Source: Aquimarina sp. ERC-38
GTDB taxonomy: Bacteria > Bacteroidota > Bacteroidia > Flavobacteriales > Flavobacteriaceae
Length of the DNA: 64,000 bases
NCBI RefSeq assembly: GCF_026222555.1
Contig: NZ_CP098511.1
Span: 663,501-727,500 of the forward strand
Reading direction: 5' to 3'
Within the stretch, counting starts at the first letter, position 1; each line of letters opens with the position of its first letter. Made by a program: the position numbers and the translations under genes. Positions 44,985-54,923 of the stretch are shown here, in pieces. Below the pieces are notes generated by a model. That model made no database searches, was not told the DNA's origin, and saw only the letters and a list, made by a program, of their open reading frames with translations.

Positions 44985-46242
44985 AAACCTCTAATTTTGG
45001 TTCTTTCGGTAATAATTGTTTTTTTCTCATCATGTTTCTCACCACCAGTTGATGATTATTTATAATCAAAATTAAATAGAACAGCGTCGAGATTAACATA
45101 AAAGGTTGAGCGAGGTAACTTTCTCCAATTCCACCAAAAAGTATGGCAATCATCACTGCTTTATCCATATTAGAAAATAAATTCCAAGAAGAAACTACGA
45201 TAACTAAAAAAAGGATTAAAGTGATCATACCTCCACCAGCCAAAATCTCCAAATAAGAGGAATGCAAAAATAGAAACTCCAAAGTATCTAGATAATGAAA
45301 ACCAGTACCCAGGTTGTTATACAAGACCGTATTATTTATATTAAAAATACCACTTCCAAAAAAAACACCTTTATCTACAATCTCCACCCATGCGATACGC
45401 CATATTTCCCATCTCCCGGTGGAAAAAGAATTAATTTGATCTCCGGAAACGTTATAAAAAAAAGTATCTAAATAAAAGAGTGATAAAGGAAATAATAACA
45501 AAAGTAAAATCGAAACCGTTTTTTGAGCTTTTGTAATTACCACATAGGAAAAAACAGCAGTAAAAATAATTAACAAAGCATTTCTGGAAGTTACAAAAGC
45601 CAACATGACATAGATGGCAAGCTGTAACAAATTGTAAATGGAACGGTCTCTTTTCACCTTATTATACCGTAAATAAAAACAAACTAGAAACCCGGTTGCT
45701 GTATATAAACCAAAATGTACCTTATCCTGAAAAAAACCTCCAAAGCCATCTTCATCTGCCATGTTCATTCCAGTAGCAAAAGCTATTGCAAACCAAAAGA
45801 AAAGATTGAAAAACAATACTTTTTGAAAAATAGTTAATAACCATATTTTAGAATGTCCGTATAAAGCATCTTTTACCAATTTATAAGTTACAAACAACAC
45901 ATTTTTTGAAAGGAAAAAGTAAAACAATAAATACACCGGGAGTGCTAAATTATATAGCAATCGTTCCGTATCTCCAGTACTTAAAACATAGTAAATCGAA
46001 AAGATAATAACCAAACTCAATACCACAATACCGGTTATTTTATTTTTAAATCTGAACCTTTGTTTATAGCGAGAAGCCATATGTATCAGAATCGGTATAG
46101 TTATCATAGCAAAAACTAATTTCCCGTATCTTCCCATTAATAAAGTAAGGGTATATTCTTTGATAGAATTTACAATCACCAACAATAAATATATTGCTGT
46201 AAAGGAAGTTACCATTCTTCTATTTTTTAAAGAAATATTCAT
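44977..46242 (-). CDS. Wzy-like O-antigen/exopolysaccharide polymerase
   Basis: 421 residues with about 11 transmembrane helices and a large periplasmic loop (about 270-320, SFSTGRWEIWRIAWVEIVDK), the pattern of O-antigen polymerases and ligases. SFSTGRW is the usual loop of the O-antigen ligase/Wzy superfamily. It should join lipid-linked repeats on the outer face of the inner membrane. Neighbouring Wzx flippase (four-base overlap) and Wza/Wzc genes fix the pathway as Wzx/Wzy-dependent. Confidence 0.85.
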   Translation of the reverse strand: MNISLKNRRMVTSFTAIYLLLVIVNSIKEYTLTLLMGRYGKLVFAMITIPILIHMASRYKQRFRFKNKITGIVVLSLVIIFSIYYVLSTGDTERLLYNLALPVYLLFYFFLSKNVLFVTYKLVKDALYGHSKIWLLTIFQKVLFFNLFFWFAIAFATGMNMADEDGFGGFFQDKVHFGLYTATGFLVCFYLRYNKVKRDRSIYNLLQLAIYVMLAFVTSRNALLIIFTAVFSYVVITKAQKTVSILLLLLFPLSLFYLDTFFYNVSGDQINSFSTGRWEIWRIAWVEIVDKGVFFGSGIFNINNTVLYNNLGTGFHYLDTLEFLFLHSSYLEILAGGGMITLILFLVIVVSSWNLFSNMDKAVMIAILFGGIGESYLAQPFMLISTLFYLILIINNHQLVVRNMMRKKQLLPKEPKLEVYA

Positions 46243-47534
46243 ACTTTAAAATGTTGTAAATGGTGATCCTTACCTATAATATTTCTATAAATACCAAAAT
46301 GTATTAATTGATAAACAAGGTTTTCTACAATCATCGTATAAAAAACACCATATAATCCAAATTTTGTAATCATTATATATCCCAGCGAAATCGCAATAAC
46401 ACTACGAGGAATTAGTACCCAGAAATTAATATCTGTACGTTTTATAGCATTTAATGCAATTTTAAAAGGTTGAAAAAATATGTTTATGCTTTGCACTACA
46501 AATGGAAGTACTACAAGCCAACCCAAATTTTCATATTTATTACCGAATAAGGTTGCAATTAAAAACTGCCCTGAAAAACAACCGAAAATAACTAATAGCG
46601 CCGCCAAAGATCCAAAAAGTAGCATCCATTTTGCCACAGCATTTTTGATTTTTTTGTAGTCCTTATTGATATCCACAAAAATTGGTAATAAATAAGAACT
46701 CAAAGCGGTAAGTAAGGGGTTCACCAGACCTGCAATACTCATTAAAACACCTAAAATAGCAATATCATTTTTTGAAGTAATATATAATAACAACCAAGGA
46801 TAGATATTTGTACTGACATGAAAAAGAAAATTAGAACCTAATAACCATTTCCCAATTCGCCAGTTACCTTCCCACAATTGATAATATTCCTTTTTAGTAA
46901 TAAGCTCACCTTTGTAATTAGCAATGAAATAACTTACGGTTAACAGCAAGTAAATACCTGATGCTGTTGACAAAAAAATAGTAAAATTAGTAATTTGATT
47001 AAAATAAATAAAAGCTAAAAAAGTAATGATACCTGTAGCACACAAAAGTCCGTATTTTAAATTTTGCACGGTTTTTCTTTGACTCAGCATAATTTCTCGA
47101 ATAAAAAAGTAAGATGAATGGGAAAAAATGTAGAGTAGAAATAAAAGAAATTGAGTGCTATCCCAATTCTCAAAAGAAAAGGTATAAAGAACTGGAAAAA
47201 CTATTAATAAAATGAAGGTGAATAAAAACTTAATATTAAGCGTGAAAATAAAGGATTTTCTGACCGAATTCGGGTCGTGTTTCGTGTCGTTTCTGGAAAT
47301 TGCAAAAGGTTTTACGATTACCGCACTTTGTAGACCTAGAATAAAAAGCGCTATGGTAAAAAGCAATACAATATCCGCATAATTTTCTTTACTATAGGTA
47401 CGTGCAAGAACTACGGTCGTTGATAAAGTAGTTATACTCATACAAGCCTGATCTAAAACAACGCTGATTAGTTTAGGTAATTCTTTGTTGTTTTTTAGGC
47501 TTTTTATGAACATTCCAACTCTATTAAATGACAA
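46239..47534 (-). CDS. Wzx-like flippase
   Basis: 431 residues with about 12-14 transmembrane helices of the polysaccharide biosynthesis/MATE superfamily. The first helix TTLSTTVVLARTYSKENYADIV and LGVLMSIAGLVNPLLTALSSYLLP are characteristic. It should flip the undecaprenyl-linked repeat to the periplasmic face. It is nine bases downstream of fcl and overlaps the polymerase gene. Confidence 0.85.
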   Translation of the reverse strand: MSFNRVGMFIKSLKNNKELPKLISVVLDQACMSITTLSTTVVLARTYSKENYADIVLLFTIALFILGLQSAVIVKPFAISRNDTKHDPNSVRKSFIFTLNIKFLFTFILLIVFPVLYTFSFENWDSTQFLLFLLYIFSHSSYFFIREIMLSQRKTVQNLKYGLLCATGIITFLAFIYFNQITNFTIFLSTASGIYLLLTVSYFIANYKGELITKKEYYQLWEGNWRIGKWLLGSNFLFHVSTNIYPWLLLYITSKNDIAILGVLMSIAGLVNPLLTALSSYLLPIFVDINKDYKKIKNAVAKWMLLFGSLAALLVIFGCFSGQFLIATLFGNKYENLGWLVVLPFVVQSINIFFQPFKIALNAIKRTDINFWVLIPRSVIAISLGYIMITKFGLYGVFYTMIVENLVYQLIHFGIYRNIIGKDHHLQHFKV

Positions 47535-47543
47535 AAGTTCAAA

Positions 47544-48497
47544 TTAATTAATTTGAACTTCTTTAAAACTTTGTTGATTTTTTAAAAACCAATCATACGT
47601 TTTTGCGATTCCTTCTTCTAAGGAGACATCAGGTTGCCACCCTATTTTATTAAGTTTAGAGCTATCCATTAATTTTTTAGGTGTTCCATCTGGTTTTGAA
47701 GCATCCCATTCGATGTTACCTTGATGTCCAACTGCTTTTTGAATAAGTTCGGCCAAATCTTTAATAGTAAGATCAGATCCGGTTCCTACGTTATATAGAT
47801 GATCCGGTAACGTATTTTCTAATGCAAATACTACAGATGCTGCCATATCATCTACAAATAAGAATTCTCGCATCGGTGTTCCGCTTCCCCAAAGGGTAAC
47901 TGTACTATGTCCGTTTTCTTTTGCATCGTGAAACTTTCGGATCATAGCCGGAAGTACATGAGAGGTTTTTAAATCAAAATTGTCGTGGGTACCATATAAA
48001 TTGGTAGGCATCAAACTAACAAAATCTTTCTGATATTGTTTTCGTATCGCTTCACAAGCTTTAACCCCTGCAATTTTAGCAATAGCATACCACTCATTAG
48101 TAGGTTCTAATGAATCTGTAAGTAAATACTCTTCTTTTAAAGGTTGTGGTGCAAATTTAGGGTAAATACAGGAGCTCCCTAAAAATATAAATTTTGAAAT
48201 CCCTTGTTTATGAGCCTGATCGATTAGATTATTTTGAATCTGAAGATTCTCCATAATAAATTGATAGGGGTAATTATTATTAGCTAGTATGCCCCCCACT
48301 TTTGCCGCAGCATTAATCATACAGTCCGGTTTCTCTTTGGTAATAAAATCAGTCACAGATTTCTGATCCCGGAGATCCAGTTCTTTACTGGTTTGACCCA
48401 CTAGATTTGTATATCCTTTTGCCTGTAAAGCACGCCATATGGCAGACCCTACCATTCCTCTATGGCCTGCAATATAAATTTTTGCTTCTTTGTTCAT
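47544..48497 (-). CDS. fcl: GDP-L-fucose synthase
   Basis: 317 residues, SDR family. It epimerises and reduces GDP-4-keto-6-deoxymannose to GDP-L-fucose using NADPH. Marks: GHRGMVGSAIWRAL (10-23), AAAKVGGI, FLGSSCIYP, EWYAIAKIAGVKACEA (Tyr-xxx-Lys), and NLYGTHDNFDLKTSHVLPA. Two bases separate it from gmd, so the pair is one unit and the polymer probably contains L-fucose. No GDP-mannose synthesis genes are in the window. Confidence 0.95.
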   Translation of the reverse strand: MNKEAKIYIAGHRGMVGSAIWRALQAKGYTNLVGQTSKELDLRDQKSVTDFITKEKPDCMINAAAKVGGILANNNYPYQFIMENLQIQNNLIDQAHKQGISKFIFLGSSCIYPKFAPQPLKEEYLLTDSLEPTNEWYAIAKIAGVKACEAIRKQYQKDFVSLMPTNLYGTHDNFDLKTSHVLPAMIRKFHDAKENGHSTVTLWGSGTPMREFLFVDDMAASVVFALENTLPDHLYNVGTGSDLTIKDLAELIQKAVGHQGNIEWDASKPDGTPKKLMDSSKLNKIGWQPDVSLEEGIAKTYDWFLKNQQSFKEVQIN

Positions 48498-48498
48498 A

Positions 48499-49617
48499 CT
48501 ACTCGAACTGATTCAGGATTTTATAACCTCCTTCTAAAATATGTTGATCCTTCTTCATTAATTCCAAATCACTTTTCATCATATCTGCAACCAGGTCACT
48601 TAAGGAATGCGTAGCTTTCCATCCTAATTTTTTTTCAGCTTTAGAAGGGTCTCCAATTAATAAATCCACTTCTGTAGGCCTAAAATATTTTTTATCCACG
48701 TTTAATACCTCTTTACCTACTGGTAAATCATATTCTGAATTAGAGCAGGAGGCTATATACGCCTTTTCATCCACTCCTTCTCCTTTAAATTCTAATTCAA
48801 TACCCACTTCTTTAAAGGCAAAACGTACAAAATCTCTTACTGCTGTAGTTTTTCCTGTAGCAATTACCCAGTCTTCAGGTTCATCTGCCTGTAAGATCAT
48901 CCACATCATCTCTACATAGTCCTTTGCATGACCCCAGTCTCGTTGTGCATCCAGATTCCCTAAGTAGAATTTATCCTGTAAACCCAAAGCTATTCTCGAC
49001 ACTGCCCTGGTAATCTTTCGGGTAACAAAAGTTTCCCCTCTTATGGGTGATTCATGATTAAAAAGAATGCCATTACAGGCATACATCCCATAAGCTTCCC
49101 GATAATTTACCGTAATCCAGTAAGCATACATTTTTGCTACGGCATAAGGGCTTCTTGGATAAAACGGAGTAGTTTCTGATTGCGGCACTTCCTGTACTTT
49201 ACCATATAATTCTGATGTGGACGCCTGATATATCCGTGTTTTTTTCTCTAAACCCAGCAAGCGAACCGCATCAAGAATTCGTAGCGTTCCCAAACCATCC
49301 GCATTACCCGTATATTCGGGAGTCTCAAAAGAAACCTGAACGTGGCTCATTGCCGCTAAATTGTAAATTTCATCCGGTTGAACTTCTTGTATGATACGTA
49401 TCAGGTTCGTACTATCCGTCATATCCCCGTAGTGTAGTATAAAATTACGGTCTTCTACGTGAGGATCCTGGTAAATAGCATCAATACGATTAGTATTAAA
49501 TAATGATGACCTTCTTTTTAAACCGTGAACGGTATATCCTTTTTTTAATAAAAGTTCACTTAAATATGCTCCATCCTGCCCGGTTACTCCGGTGATAAAG
49601 GCTATTTTATTCTTCAA
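48499..49617 (-). CDS. gmd: GDP-mannose 4,6-dehydratase
   Basis: 372 residues. It makes GDP-4-keto-6-deoxymannose. Marks: [15 protein letters not shown] (9-23), [40 protein letters not shown] (Tyr-xxx-Lys), [17 protein letters not shown], and [16 protein letters not shown]. Standard length. Feeds the fcl gene downstream. Confidence 0.96.
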   Translation of the reverse strand: MKNKIAFITGVTGQDGAYLSELLLKKGYTVHGLKRRSSLFNTNRIDAIYQDPHVEDRNFILHYGDMTDSTNLIRIIQEVQPDEIYNLAAMSHVQVSFETPEYTGNADGLGTLRILDAVRLLGLEKKTRIYQASTSELYGKVQEVPQSETTPFYPRSPYAVAKMYAYWITVNYREAYGMYACNGILFNHESPIRGETFVTRKITRAVSRIALGLQDKFYLGNLDAQRDWGHAKDYVEMMWMILQADEPEDWVIATGKTTAVRDFVRFAFKEVGIELEFKGEGVDEKAYIASCSNSEYDLPVGKEVLNVDKKYFRPTEVDLLIGDPSKAEKKLGWKATHSLSDLVADMMKSDLELMKKDQHILEGGYKILNQFE

Positions 49618-49693
49618 AATATATAACTTTTAAATCGGGTTCAAATTACAATAAATCACACGTAAATCCTTACTTATAATAAATAATGTAATA

Positions 49694-50827
49694 TTAGCTA
49701 TGTGACATTATCTTAGGAAGAATTAGTTTTACCCTACCTTTCTTCAATTTAATCATAAAGGGGAATAAGTAAAACACCGGTGCTACTATAAGCAAAATCA
49801 GAAACTGGACATTAATATTAAACTCTAACGAATCTATAAACAGTGTTGAAATAATGATAAATAAATTTACATTACTAATAGCAAAGGTTGCTGTTTTATG
49901 GCTTAAACCTAAATCTAAAAGGCGGTGATGAATATGATTACGGTCCGCACTAAACGGGCTTTTTCTATTTCTTAAGCGAATAAAGAATACCCGGGTGGTA
50001 TCTAGAATTGGAAAGGCTAACACGGAAAGCACTAATACCGGTACATTGTTAACGGAATAAACCACTTCTCCAAGATTGCTCATTTTAATAAGAGCAACTC
50101 CTTGAAATGCTAAAATAAACCCAATAAACATAGACCCGGAATCGCCCATAAAGATCTTTTGTGTTTTTGATAAATTAAAACGTAAAAATCCAAGAAGTGC
50201 AGCAATTAAAACAAAAGATACCGCAGTCATTAAATAGTTTTGATTTACTAAAAAATAAATTCCAAACACAAGACTTGCTAATGTTGCTATAGAACCAGCT
50301 AATCCATCTATACCATCTGTAAGATTAAAAGCATTTATTATAAAAATGAATATAAAAATGGTGAAAGAAGTTGAAAACATATAGGATAATTCACCTAAAC
50401 CTAATAAGCTTTCAAAATTATAAATTCTTATATCCGTAAAAAAAACAATAACCGCTGCCGCTAAAAGTTGTCCTAACACCTTTTTACCAGGAGAAAGGAC
50501 TAGCAAATCATCTTTAATTCCCAAAAATAGTAACACAATGATTCCACCTAACAGTGCTAAGATAGTTGTCATCCGAGTCTGATCCGGTTGAGCTATAATA
50601 GCAAATAATATTAAAGAAAGGCTAAAGACTATAAAAACACCTATCCCCCCTAATGTCGGAGTAATATTAACATGTCCGCTTCGCTCGCAAGGGACATCCA
50701 TTAACTTTTTACTTTCTGACAAATATATAATTGCGGGTAGTATTTGATTTATTAATAGGTAAGCTACTATACTTACACATAAAATCAATAAAAACGGATA
50801 TTCTACTAAAAAGTTAGTTAAGTTCAT
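49694..50827 (-). CDS. Undecaprenyl-phosphate sugar-1-phosphate transferase (WecA/TagO type)
   Basis: 377 residues from ATG 50827; the TTG at 50839 is rejected as it adds only four residues. About 11 helices of the MraY/WecA family: TPTLGGIGVF, KDDLLVLSP (Asp-Asp), NAFNLTDGIDGLAG, FMGDSGSMFIG and the cytoplasmic RNHIHHRLLDLG. It loads the first sugar-phosphate, usually GlcNAc-1-P, on the lipid carrier. It begins the exopolysaccharide operon, consistent with an initiating transferase. Confidence 0.92.
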   Translation of the reverse strand: MNLTNFLVEYPFLLILCVSIVAYLLINQILPAIIYLSESKKLMDVPCERSGHVNITPTLGGIGVFIVFSLSLILFAIIAQPDQTRMTTILALLGGIIVLLFLGIKDDLLVLSPGKKVLGQLLAAAVIVFFTDIRIYNFESLLGLGELSYMFSTSFTIFIFIFIINAFNLTDGIDGLAGSIATLASLVFGIYFLVNQNYLMTAVSFVLIAALLGFLRFNLSKTQKIFMGDSGSMFIGFILAFQGVALIKMSNLGEVVYSVNNVPVLVLSVLAFPILDTTRVFFIRLRNRKSPFSADRNHIHHRLLDLGLSHKTATFAISNVNLFIIISTLFIDSLEFNINVQFLILLIVAPVFYLFPFMIKLKKGRVKLILPKIMSHS

Positions 50828-51419
50828 AATTAGTATCAATTTTAGTTTGTAGTTATTTGAGCGTTACTCAATTTAACTTTTAAATATTAATATTTATGAA
50901 CTGTACTTTACTCTTTTTAAACAAATCAAGGTGTAATAATAGCATCATAAAAATTAGAATATTTGTGTAAATTTCCTCGGAAAAACTTCAACTTTTCCCC
51001 ATTTCTTAATCAAATGTATACAATAATTTTAAAAAAAAATTTATTTAAAACATCAAAAGTTAACCTTATCGATTAAGTGTTTACATATTCGATAAAATAC
51101 GTGACTATCAGTATTTTAATTCCAGTTTGTTAACCTATAAAACGAATTAGTAATAAATTTTAGTTAATTATAGGAAGACTTTAAAAATAAGTGTAAAATT
51201 TTACATTTAATTCAATTAAAATCCTCTTTATTTAATTAATCTTAAAAATTTAATTTCCTACAAAAAATTAGAATTTGATTTTAAGGCAAATTGATACTTT
51301 CATTATAGTAAAAGAGTAAACTAAAACTTATTATAGAACTAATAGTTACATATAAAATTTTACTTTTGGTATTATTTTACACAAACAACTAAATGTTTCA
51401 CATTTATTAACACACTATT
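50828..51419. other. Divergent intergenic region, promoter of polysaccharide operon
   Basis: About 590 bases, extremely AT-rich. On the minus strand TACATTTG at 51018-51011 fits a -7 element for the polysaccharide operon, leaving a leader of about 180 bases. A hairpin TTGAG/CTCAA (50858-50872) lies just before the start. On the plus strand TACTTTTG at 51361-51368 fits a -7 element for the barrel gene. The palindrome TGTAAAATTTTACA (51192-51205) and its partial copy at 51352-51363 may be protein sites. No inverted repeats that would mark an invertible promoter are seen. Confidence 0.45.
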
Positions 51420-52034
51420 ATGAAAGGGAAACTTACAATCATTCTGCTATTTATCTTTTATTTTCACACTTCTTATAGTCAAGTTATAGAAAATGCAAAT
51501 AATCCCTGGATAATCAGTTTTGGTTTATCAGCGGTTGAAGATTCCGGAACTAAACTTGGGCAACCCTTTGAATTTAAGCAAAATTACCATTTTACTAATC
51601 CGTTTCTATTTTCTGTAGAAAAAAGATTTTGGGAAAATTACGGATTGCAAATTGCTGCTAATTTTAATACGTTTAAAGAAGGAAAACTGGTAAATGCTAT
51701 GACATTAGAAGAGGAAATTGATTTCTTTGCCTTAGATTTATTCTTTAAATATTATGTGACCAATAGATTTGTAGATAAATATCGATCTCCGTATGAAGGG
51801 TATTTGTTATTAGGAGCAGGAAGAAGTTCATATGACGGAGAATTTTCAGAAAACGTAAACTTTGGTATCGGATTGACCTTATTTATAACCCGGGATATAC
51901 GATTTTTTGCACAGGCTATGGCTAAATTTGATTTAGTTGAATCAGAAATTGGGTCTAATTATTTTCAATATGATTTTGGTCTAATCATACGTATTCCTAA
52001 AAGACCTAATGGGCGTTCAATTTTTGGTTTTTGA
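51420..52034 (+). CDS. Small outer membrane beta-barrel protein, unknown function
   Basis: 204 residues. Signal peptide (FIFYFHTSYSQ, cleavage near 20-21), then an eight-strand-like barrel: WIISFGLSAVEDSG, NPFLFSVEKRFWENYGLQIA, YEGYLLLGAGRSSYDGEFSE and IRFFAQAMAKFDL, ending in aromatic NYFQYDFGLIIRIP plus a basic tail. It resembles OmpA/OprF-like N-terminal barrels in size, without an OmpA peptidoglycan-binding domain. It is alone, divergent from the polysaccharide operon and convergent with hsp20. Confidence 0.72.
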   Translation: MKGKLTIILLFIFYFHTSYSQVIENANNPWIISFGLSAVEDSGTKLGQPFEFKQNYHFTNPFLFSVEKRFWENYGLQIAANFNTFKEGKLVNAMTLEEEIDFFALDLFFKYYVTNRFVDKYRSPYEGYLLLGAGRSSYDGEFSENVNFGIGLTLFITRDIRFFAQAMAKFDLVESEIGSNYFQYDFGLIIRIPKRPNGRSIFGF

Positions 52035-52054
52035 GGTAGTGCCTAAATTCTTAA

Positions 52055-52085
52055 ACTATAAAAGCCCACCTTAGTGGGCCTAATT
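52055..52085. terminator. Bidirectional terminator between barrel gene and hsp20
   Basis: GCCCAC (52064-52069) and GTGGGC (52074-52079) form a stable stem with a CTTA loop. The minus strand continues with TTTTATAG. It lies between convergent stops. Confidence 0.75.
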
Positions 52086-52127
52086 TAAACTTGAGACATT
52101 TAAAAAGCACTATTTTCTACCTATTTC

Positions 52128-52655
52128 CTACTGTATACTCTCTAGTTCCTGTTCTTTTTGACTTTCAGCAAAATTATTTTCCTTTTCGGTACGGGCTTCC
52201 ATTGCTTTAGAAGTATTCGATCTTACTTTAATTTGACGTGGTGCTTTTTGCTTAGCTTCTTCTTTCTTCGGAATACTTATGCATAATACTCCATTATTAT
52301 AAGAAGCATCTATGGCATCTTCATCTACAGTTTCCGGTAAAGAAAAAGATCTTTGAAAAGAACTGTAATTAAATTCCTGTCTGGTATACCTTCCGTTTTC
52401 ATTTTGTTCCGTATCGGATTCGGATTTTTCTACGGAGATGGTTAGCGTATTGTTATCAATATTAATATCAAAATTGTCCTCGCTCATTCCGGGAGCTGCT
52501 AATTCAATTTCAAAGTTATCTTCTACTTCTTTGATATTTACCGCAGGTATCTTACTGCTCTGGTTGTACATCTTACCTCTAACCGGCCAATTGTCTTCAA
52601 AAAAATCTTCCATAAAAGAAGGGTATAATCCATTTGTTCTTCGTATCAAACTCAT
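52128..52655 (-). CDS. Small heat shock protein, Hsp20/alpha-crystallin family
   Basis: 175 residues: flexible N-terminus with FMEDFFEDNWPV, alpha-crystallin domain about 35-138 (NIKEVEDNFEIELAAPGMSED, then the family-closing YNNGVLCISIPKKEE with its I-x-I motif), and a charged C-terminal tail. A cytoplasmic ATP-independent chaperone. It stands alone in the minus strand. Heat induction is likely by family but no specific signal was identified. Confidence 0.93.
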   Translation of the reverse strand: MSLIRRTNGLYPSFMEDFFEDNWPVRGKMYNQSSKIPAVNIKEVEDNFEIELAAPGMSEDNFDINIDNNTLTISVEKSESDTEQNENGRYTRQEFNYSSFQRSFSLPETVDEDAIDASYNNGVLCISIPKKEEAKQKAPRQIKVRSNTSKAMEARTEKENNFAESQKEQELESIQ

Positions 52656-53310
52656 TTTTGTATTTTTTAAAAATTAAACTCAGTCCAAATTTATTTTAAA
52701 TAGCAGGGAATGATTACTTCGAATATAAACCAAATTAACTGTAAGCGTTTTTAAATCAGTATTTAACAGAATTTAAAAAGCTGTTTTACTAAAATTAAGA
52801 TAAAGGGAAGTAGAGCTATTTTAGGAATAGTATACTTATACCTATTTGGCAAGAATAAGCTATTGTATGAAAACTTGTTATGAATTGAAACTCTGTTAAA
52901 AATAAAACTCAAAGCTTTAAATTTTAGAGTAAATAGCGTTTGTATGGAAAAGCATTTATTCTAAAGAAAAACTGCTTTTAAAATACTATAATTTAGCATT
53001 TTAAAAGCAGTTATAATAACTTCTATAATTTTGGCATAATACTAGTAATAGGTAATACTATACGCCTTATTTTACAAAACTTAACTTCTATTACATTAGT
53101 ATAATAATTATATAAAATCCGTCAGGTCGAGTGCTTCATCTAAAGGGAGAAATGTGCTTAAGCTAGTTCAGCAGAACTATTGAGTCTTTCAACCAGGCTC
53201 AAGATGATAAGGATTTTAGTTAAAAAAGCTATTCTCGATACATTTTTCTTCATTCCATTACGAAAAATACTCGAATTGACGCTTTTTCCTAAAATACCCT
53301 TAGGTAAAAA
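52656..53310. other. Intergenic region with inverted repeat and dispersed repeat
   Basis: About 650 bases. The hsp20 promoter lies in the left part. AACTGCTTTTAAAA (52970-52983) and TTTTAAAAGCAGTT (52999-53012) form a perfect 14-base inverted repeat with a 15-base loop. Repeat copy B follows. No gene is seen. Confidence 0.65.
53101..53293. repeat. Dispersed palindromic repeat, copy B (MITE-like)
   Basis: Matches copy A at 21147-21390 from ATAATAATTATATAAAATCC to the terminal GACGCTTTTTCC, with about 50 internal bases missing. Terminal inverted repeats CGTCAGGTCGAGTG (53120-53133) and TACTCGAATTGACG (53268-53281) are recognisable but decayed. It lies immediately beyond the stop of the ferredoxin-like gene. 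Confidence 0.8.
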
Positions 53311-54909
53311 TTATACTTTTCTATTTACAAATTCCATTAAGTCTACATCGTTACCTAGCAATACATCTTTAGAATTGATTCTACCTGCAGGGGTATCATT
53401 TTCTAGTTTTAAAACTCCTCTTGGACATACGGCAGAACAAATTCCGCAACCTACACAGCTGGATCGTACAATATTTTCCCCTTTTTGAGCATAAGACCGT
53501 ACATCAATCCCCATCTCGCAATAGGTAGAGCAGTTTCCACAGGAGATACATTGTCCGCCATTAGTGGTAATTCTAAACCTGGAAAATAAACGTTGTTGAA
53601 AGCCTAAGATTGCAGCCATCGGACATCCGAACCGGCACCAAACCCGATTACCTAAAATTGGATAAAAACCAGTTCCTACCACTCCGGAGAACACTGCGCC
53701 AATTAAAAATCCATAACTAGAACGTAACTTTTCTGCTTTTAATAGAAAAACACTTTCCGTATTACTAAAATAATGAAATCCGATTAAAGCTAAAATAATG
53801 ACAAAATATCCAATCGCTCCGTACTTAGCATCTTTGGCTAATTGTTTTCTTTTAAAGATCATGACCCCTGCAAAAACCAAGGTCAATATGACCGCTACTC
53901 CAATTAGAAATACATTTCGGGTTAACCAGTATTTATTAGGATCGTAGCCCAGATAAGTATAAACCACGGCGGTCGTCATTAATACTACAAAGACTACTAC
54001 ACTATGGATTACCCAACGTTCGATATTCCAGGCAGATTTTCGTTTATCACTCAATTGTCTAAAAGCGTCTCCGGCAGTTTCGGCTAAACCGCCACAACCG
54101 CAAACCCAACTACAGTACCAGCGCTTTCCGTATTTATAAGTTAAAATAGGGGTAATTACAAAAATAGATATCACCCCAAAGATTAACAATGCGGTTCCAA
54201 CGGTTCCTGCACTAATAAAACTATCGACCCGGTATTGTTCAAAATTACTATAATTAAGTGGCCAGATATTTTTTAAGTCATAATAAGGTAAGGAAAAGCT
54301 ATCACTATTTAACCGGGCCATAAACTCCGGAATTAGAAAAGCAAAGGCAGTTTGAAAAAACATAACGGACATAGTCCTGATTTTTTCATATCGGTTATGG
54401 CGGTATTTCCAGATAAATTTAATTCCAAAAGCTAAGATAGCTACTGTATACAAAGTTCCATAGACAAACCATTGACTGGCTGGATTCCCGCTTAATGCTT
54501 TACTTAACGGATCAAACAACCCGATGACTCCTACGTTATCCTTTCCTTCACCCTGCAATCCTAAAAACTGCGGATAAAAGTAAAGTACTACGTAAAATCC
54601 AGTCATGGCAATTCCTGCTAACCAACCTAAAAGACCACGACTCGAGATGGATTTAAACCAAACCCCATCATTTTTAATCCCTTCGCTTTTATCTAAATAT
54701 GCAGCAGATGAAAACCAAATGATTCCAACGGTAATAGACACTAGCGAAGTAATTAACCAGAGTGCTTTATTAGGAAAGTTTATGGAGGTTAAAGAAAGTA
54801 ATAAAATACCCAATCCGAACATTCCGATAAGGACCGCTATTTTTTGTTGTACTGTTAATGCCTTGGGAGGTTCTCCGGTTAAAGACATACTACGTTTAAA
54901 GTCGCTCAT
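53311..54909 (-). CDS. Membrane 4Fe-4S ferredoxin-type protein (NosR/NapH-like)
   Basis: 532 residues. About ten transmembrane helices. Cys motifs: SWVCGCGG (mid-protein), VWCRFGCPMAA (about 420-430), and two cytoplasmic-type 4Fe-4S clusters, CISCGNCSTYC (about 447-457) and CVGCGICSAVCP (about 477-488). NapH/NosR/CcoG-type proteins pass electrons through the membrane to Fe-S partners. It is 14 bases downstream of an FAD/NAD(P) oxidoreductase and probably receives or delivers electrons with it. Pathway unknown. Starts at ATG 54909. Confidence 0.85.
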   Translation of the reverse strand: MSDFKRSMSLTGEPPKALTVQQKIAVLIGMFGLGILLLSLTSINFPNKALWLITSLVSITVGIIWFSSAAYLDKSEGIKNDGVWFKSISSRGLLGWLAGIAMTGFYVVLYFYPQFLGLQGEGKDNVGVIGLFDPLSKALSGNPASQWFVYGTLYTVAILAFGIKFIWKYRHNRYEKIRTMSVMFFQTAFAFLIPEFMARLNSDSFSLPYYDLKNIWPLNYSNFEQYRVDSFISAGTVGTALLIFGVISIFVITPILTYKYGKRWYCSWVCGCGGLAETAGDAFRQLSDKRKSAWNIERWVIHSVVVFVVLMTTAVVYTYLGYDPNKYWLTRNVFLIGVAVILTLVFAGVMIFKRKQLAKDAKYGAIGYFVIILALIGFHYFSNTESVFLLKAEKLRSSYGFLIGAVFSGVVGTGFYPILGNRVWCRFGCPMAAILGFQQRLFSRFRITTNGGQCISCGNCSTYCEMGIDVRSYAQKGENIVRSSCVGCGICSAVCPRGVLKLENDTPAGRINSKDVLLGNDVDLMEFVNRKV

Positions 54910-54923
54910 AATAAAAGTATATT

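Noticed and set aside
50828..51419. Invertible promoter for phase-variable capsule
   Set aside because: No pair of inverted repeats of useful length flanks a promoter box, and no invertase is linked.
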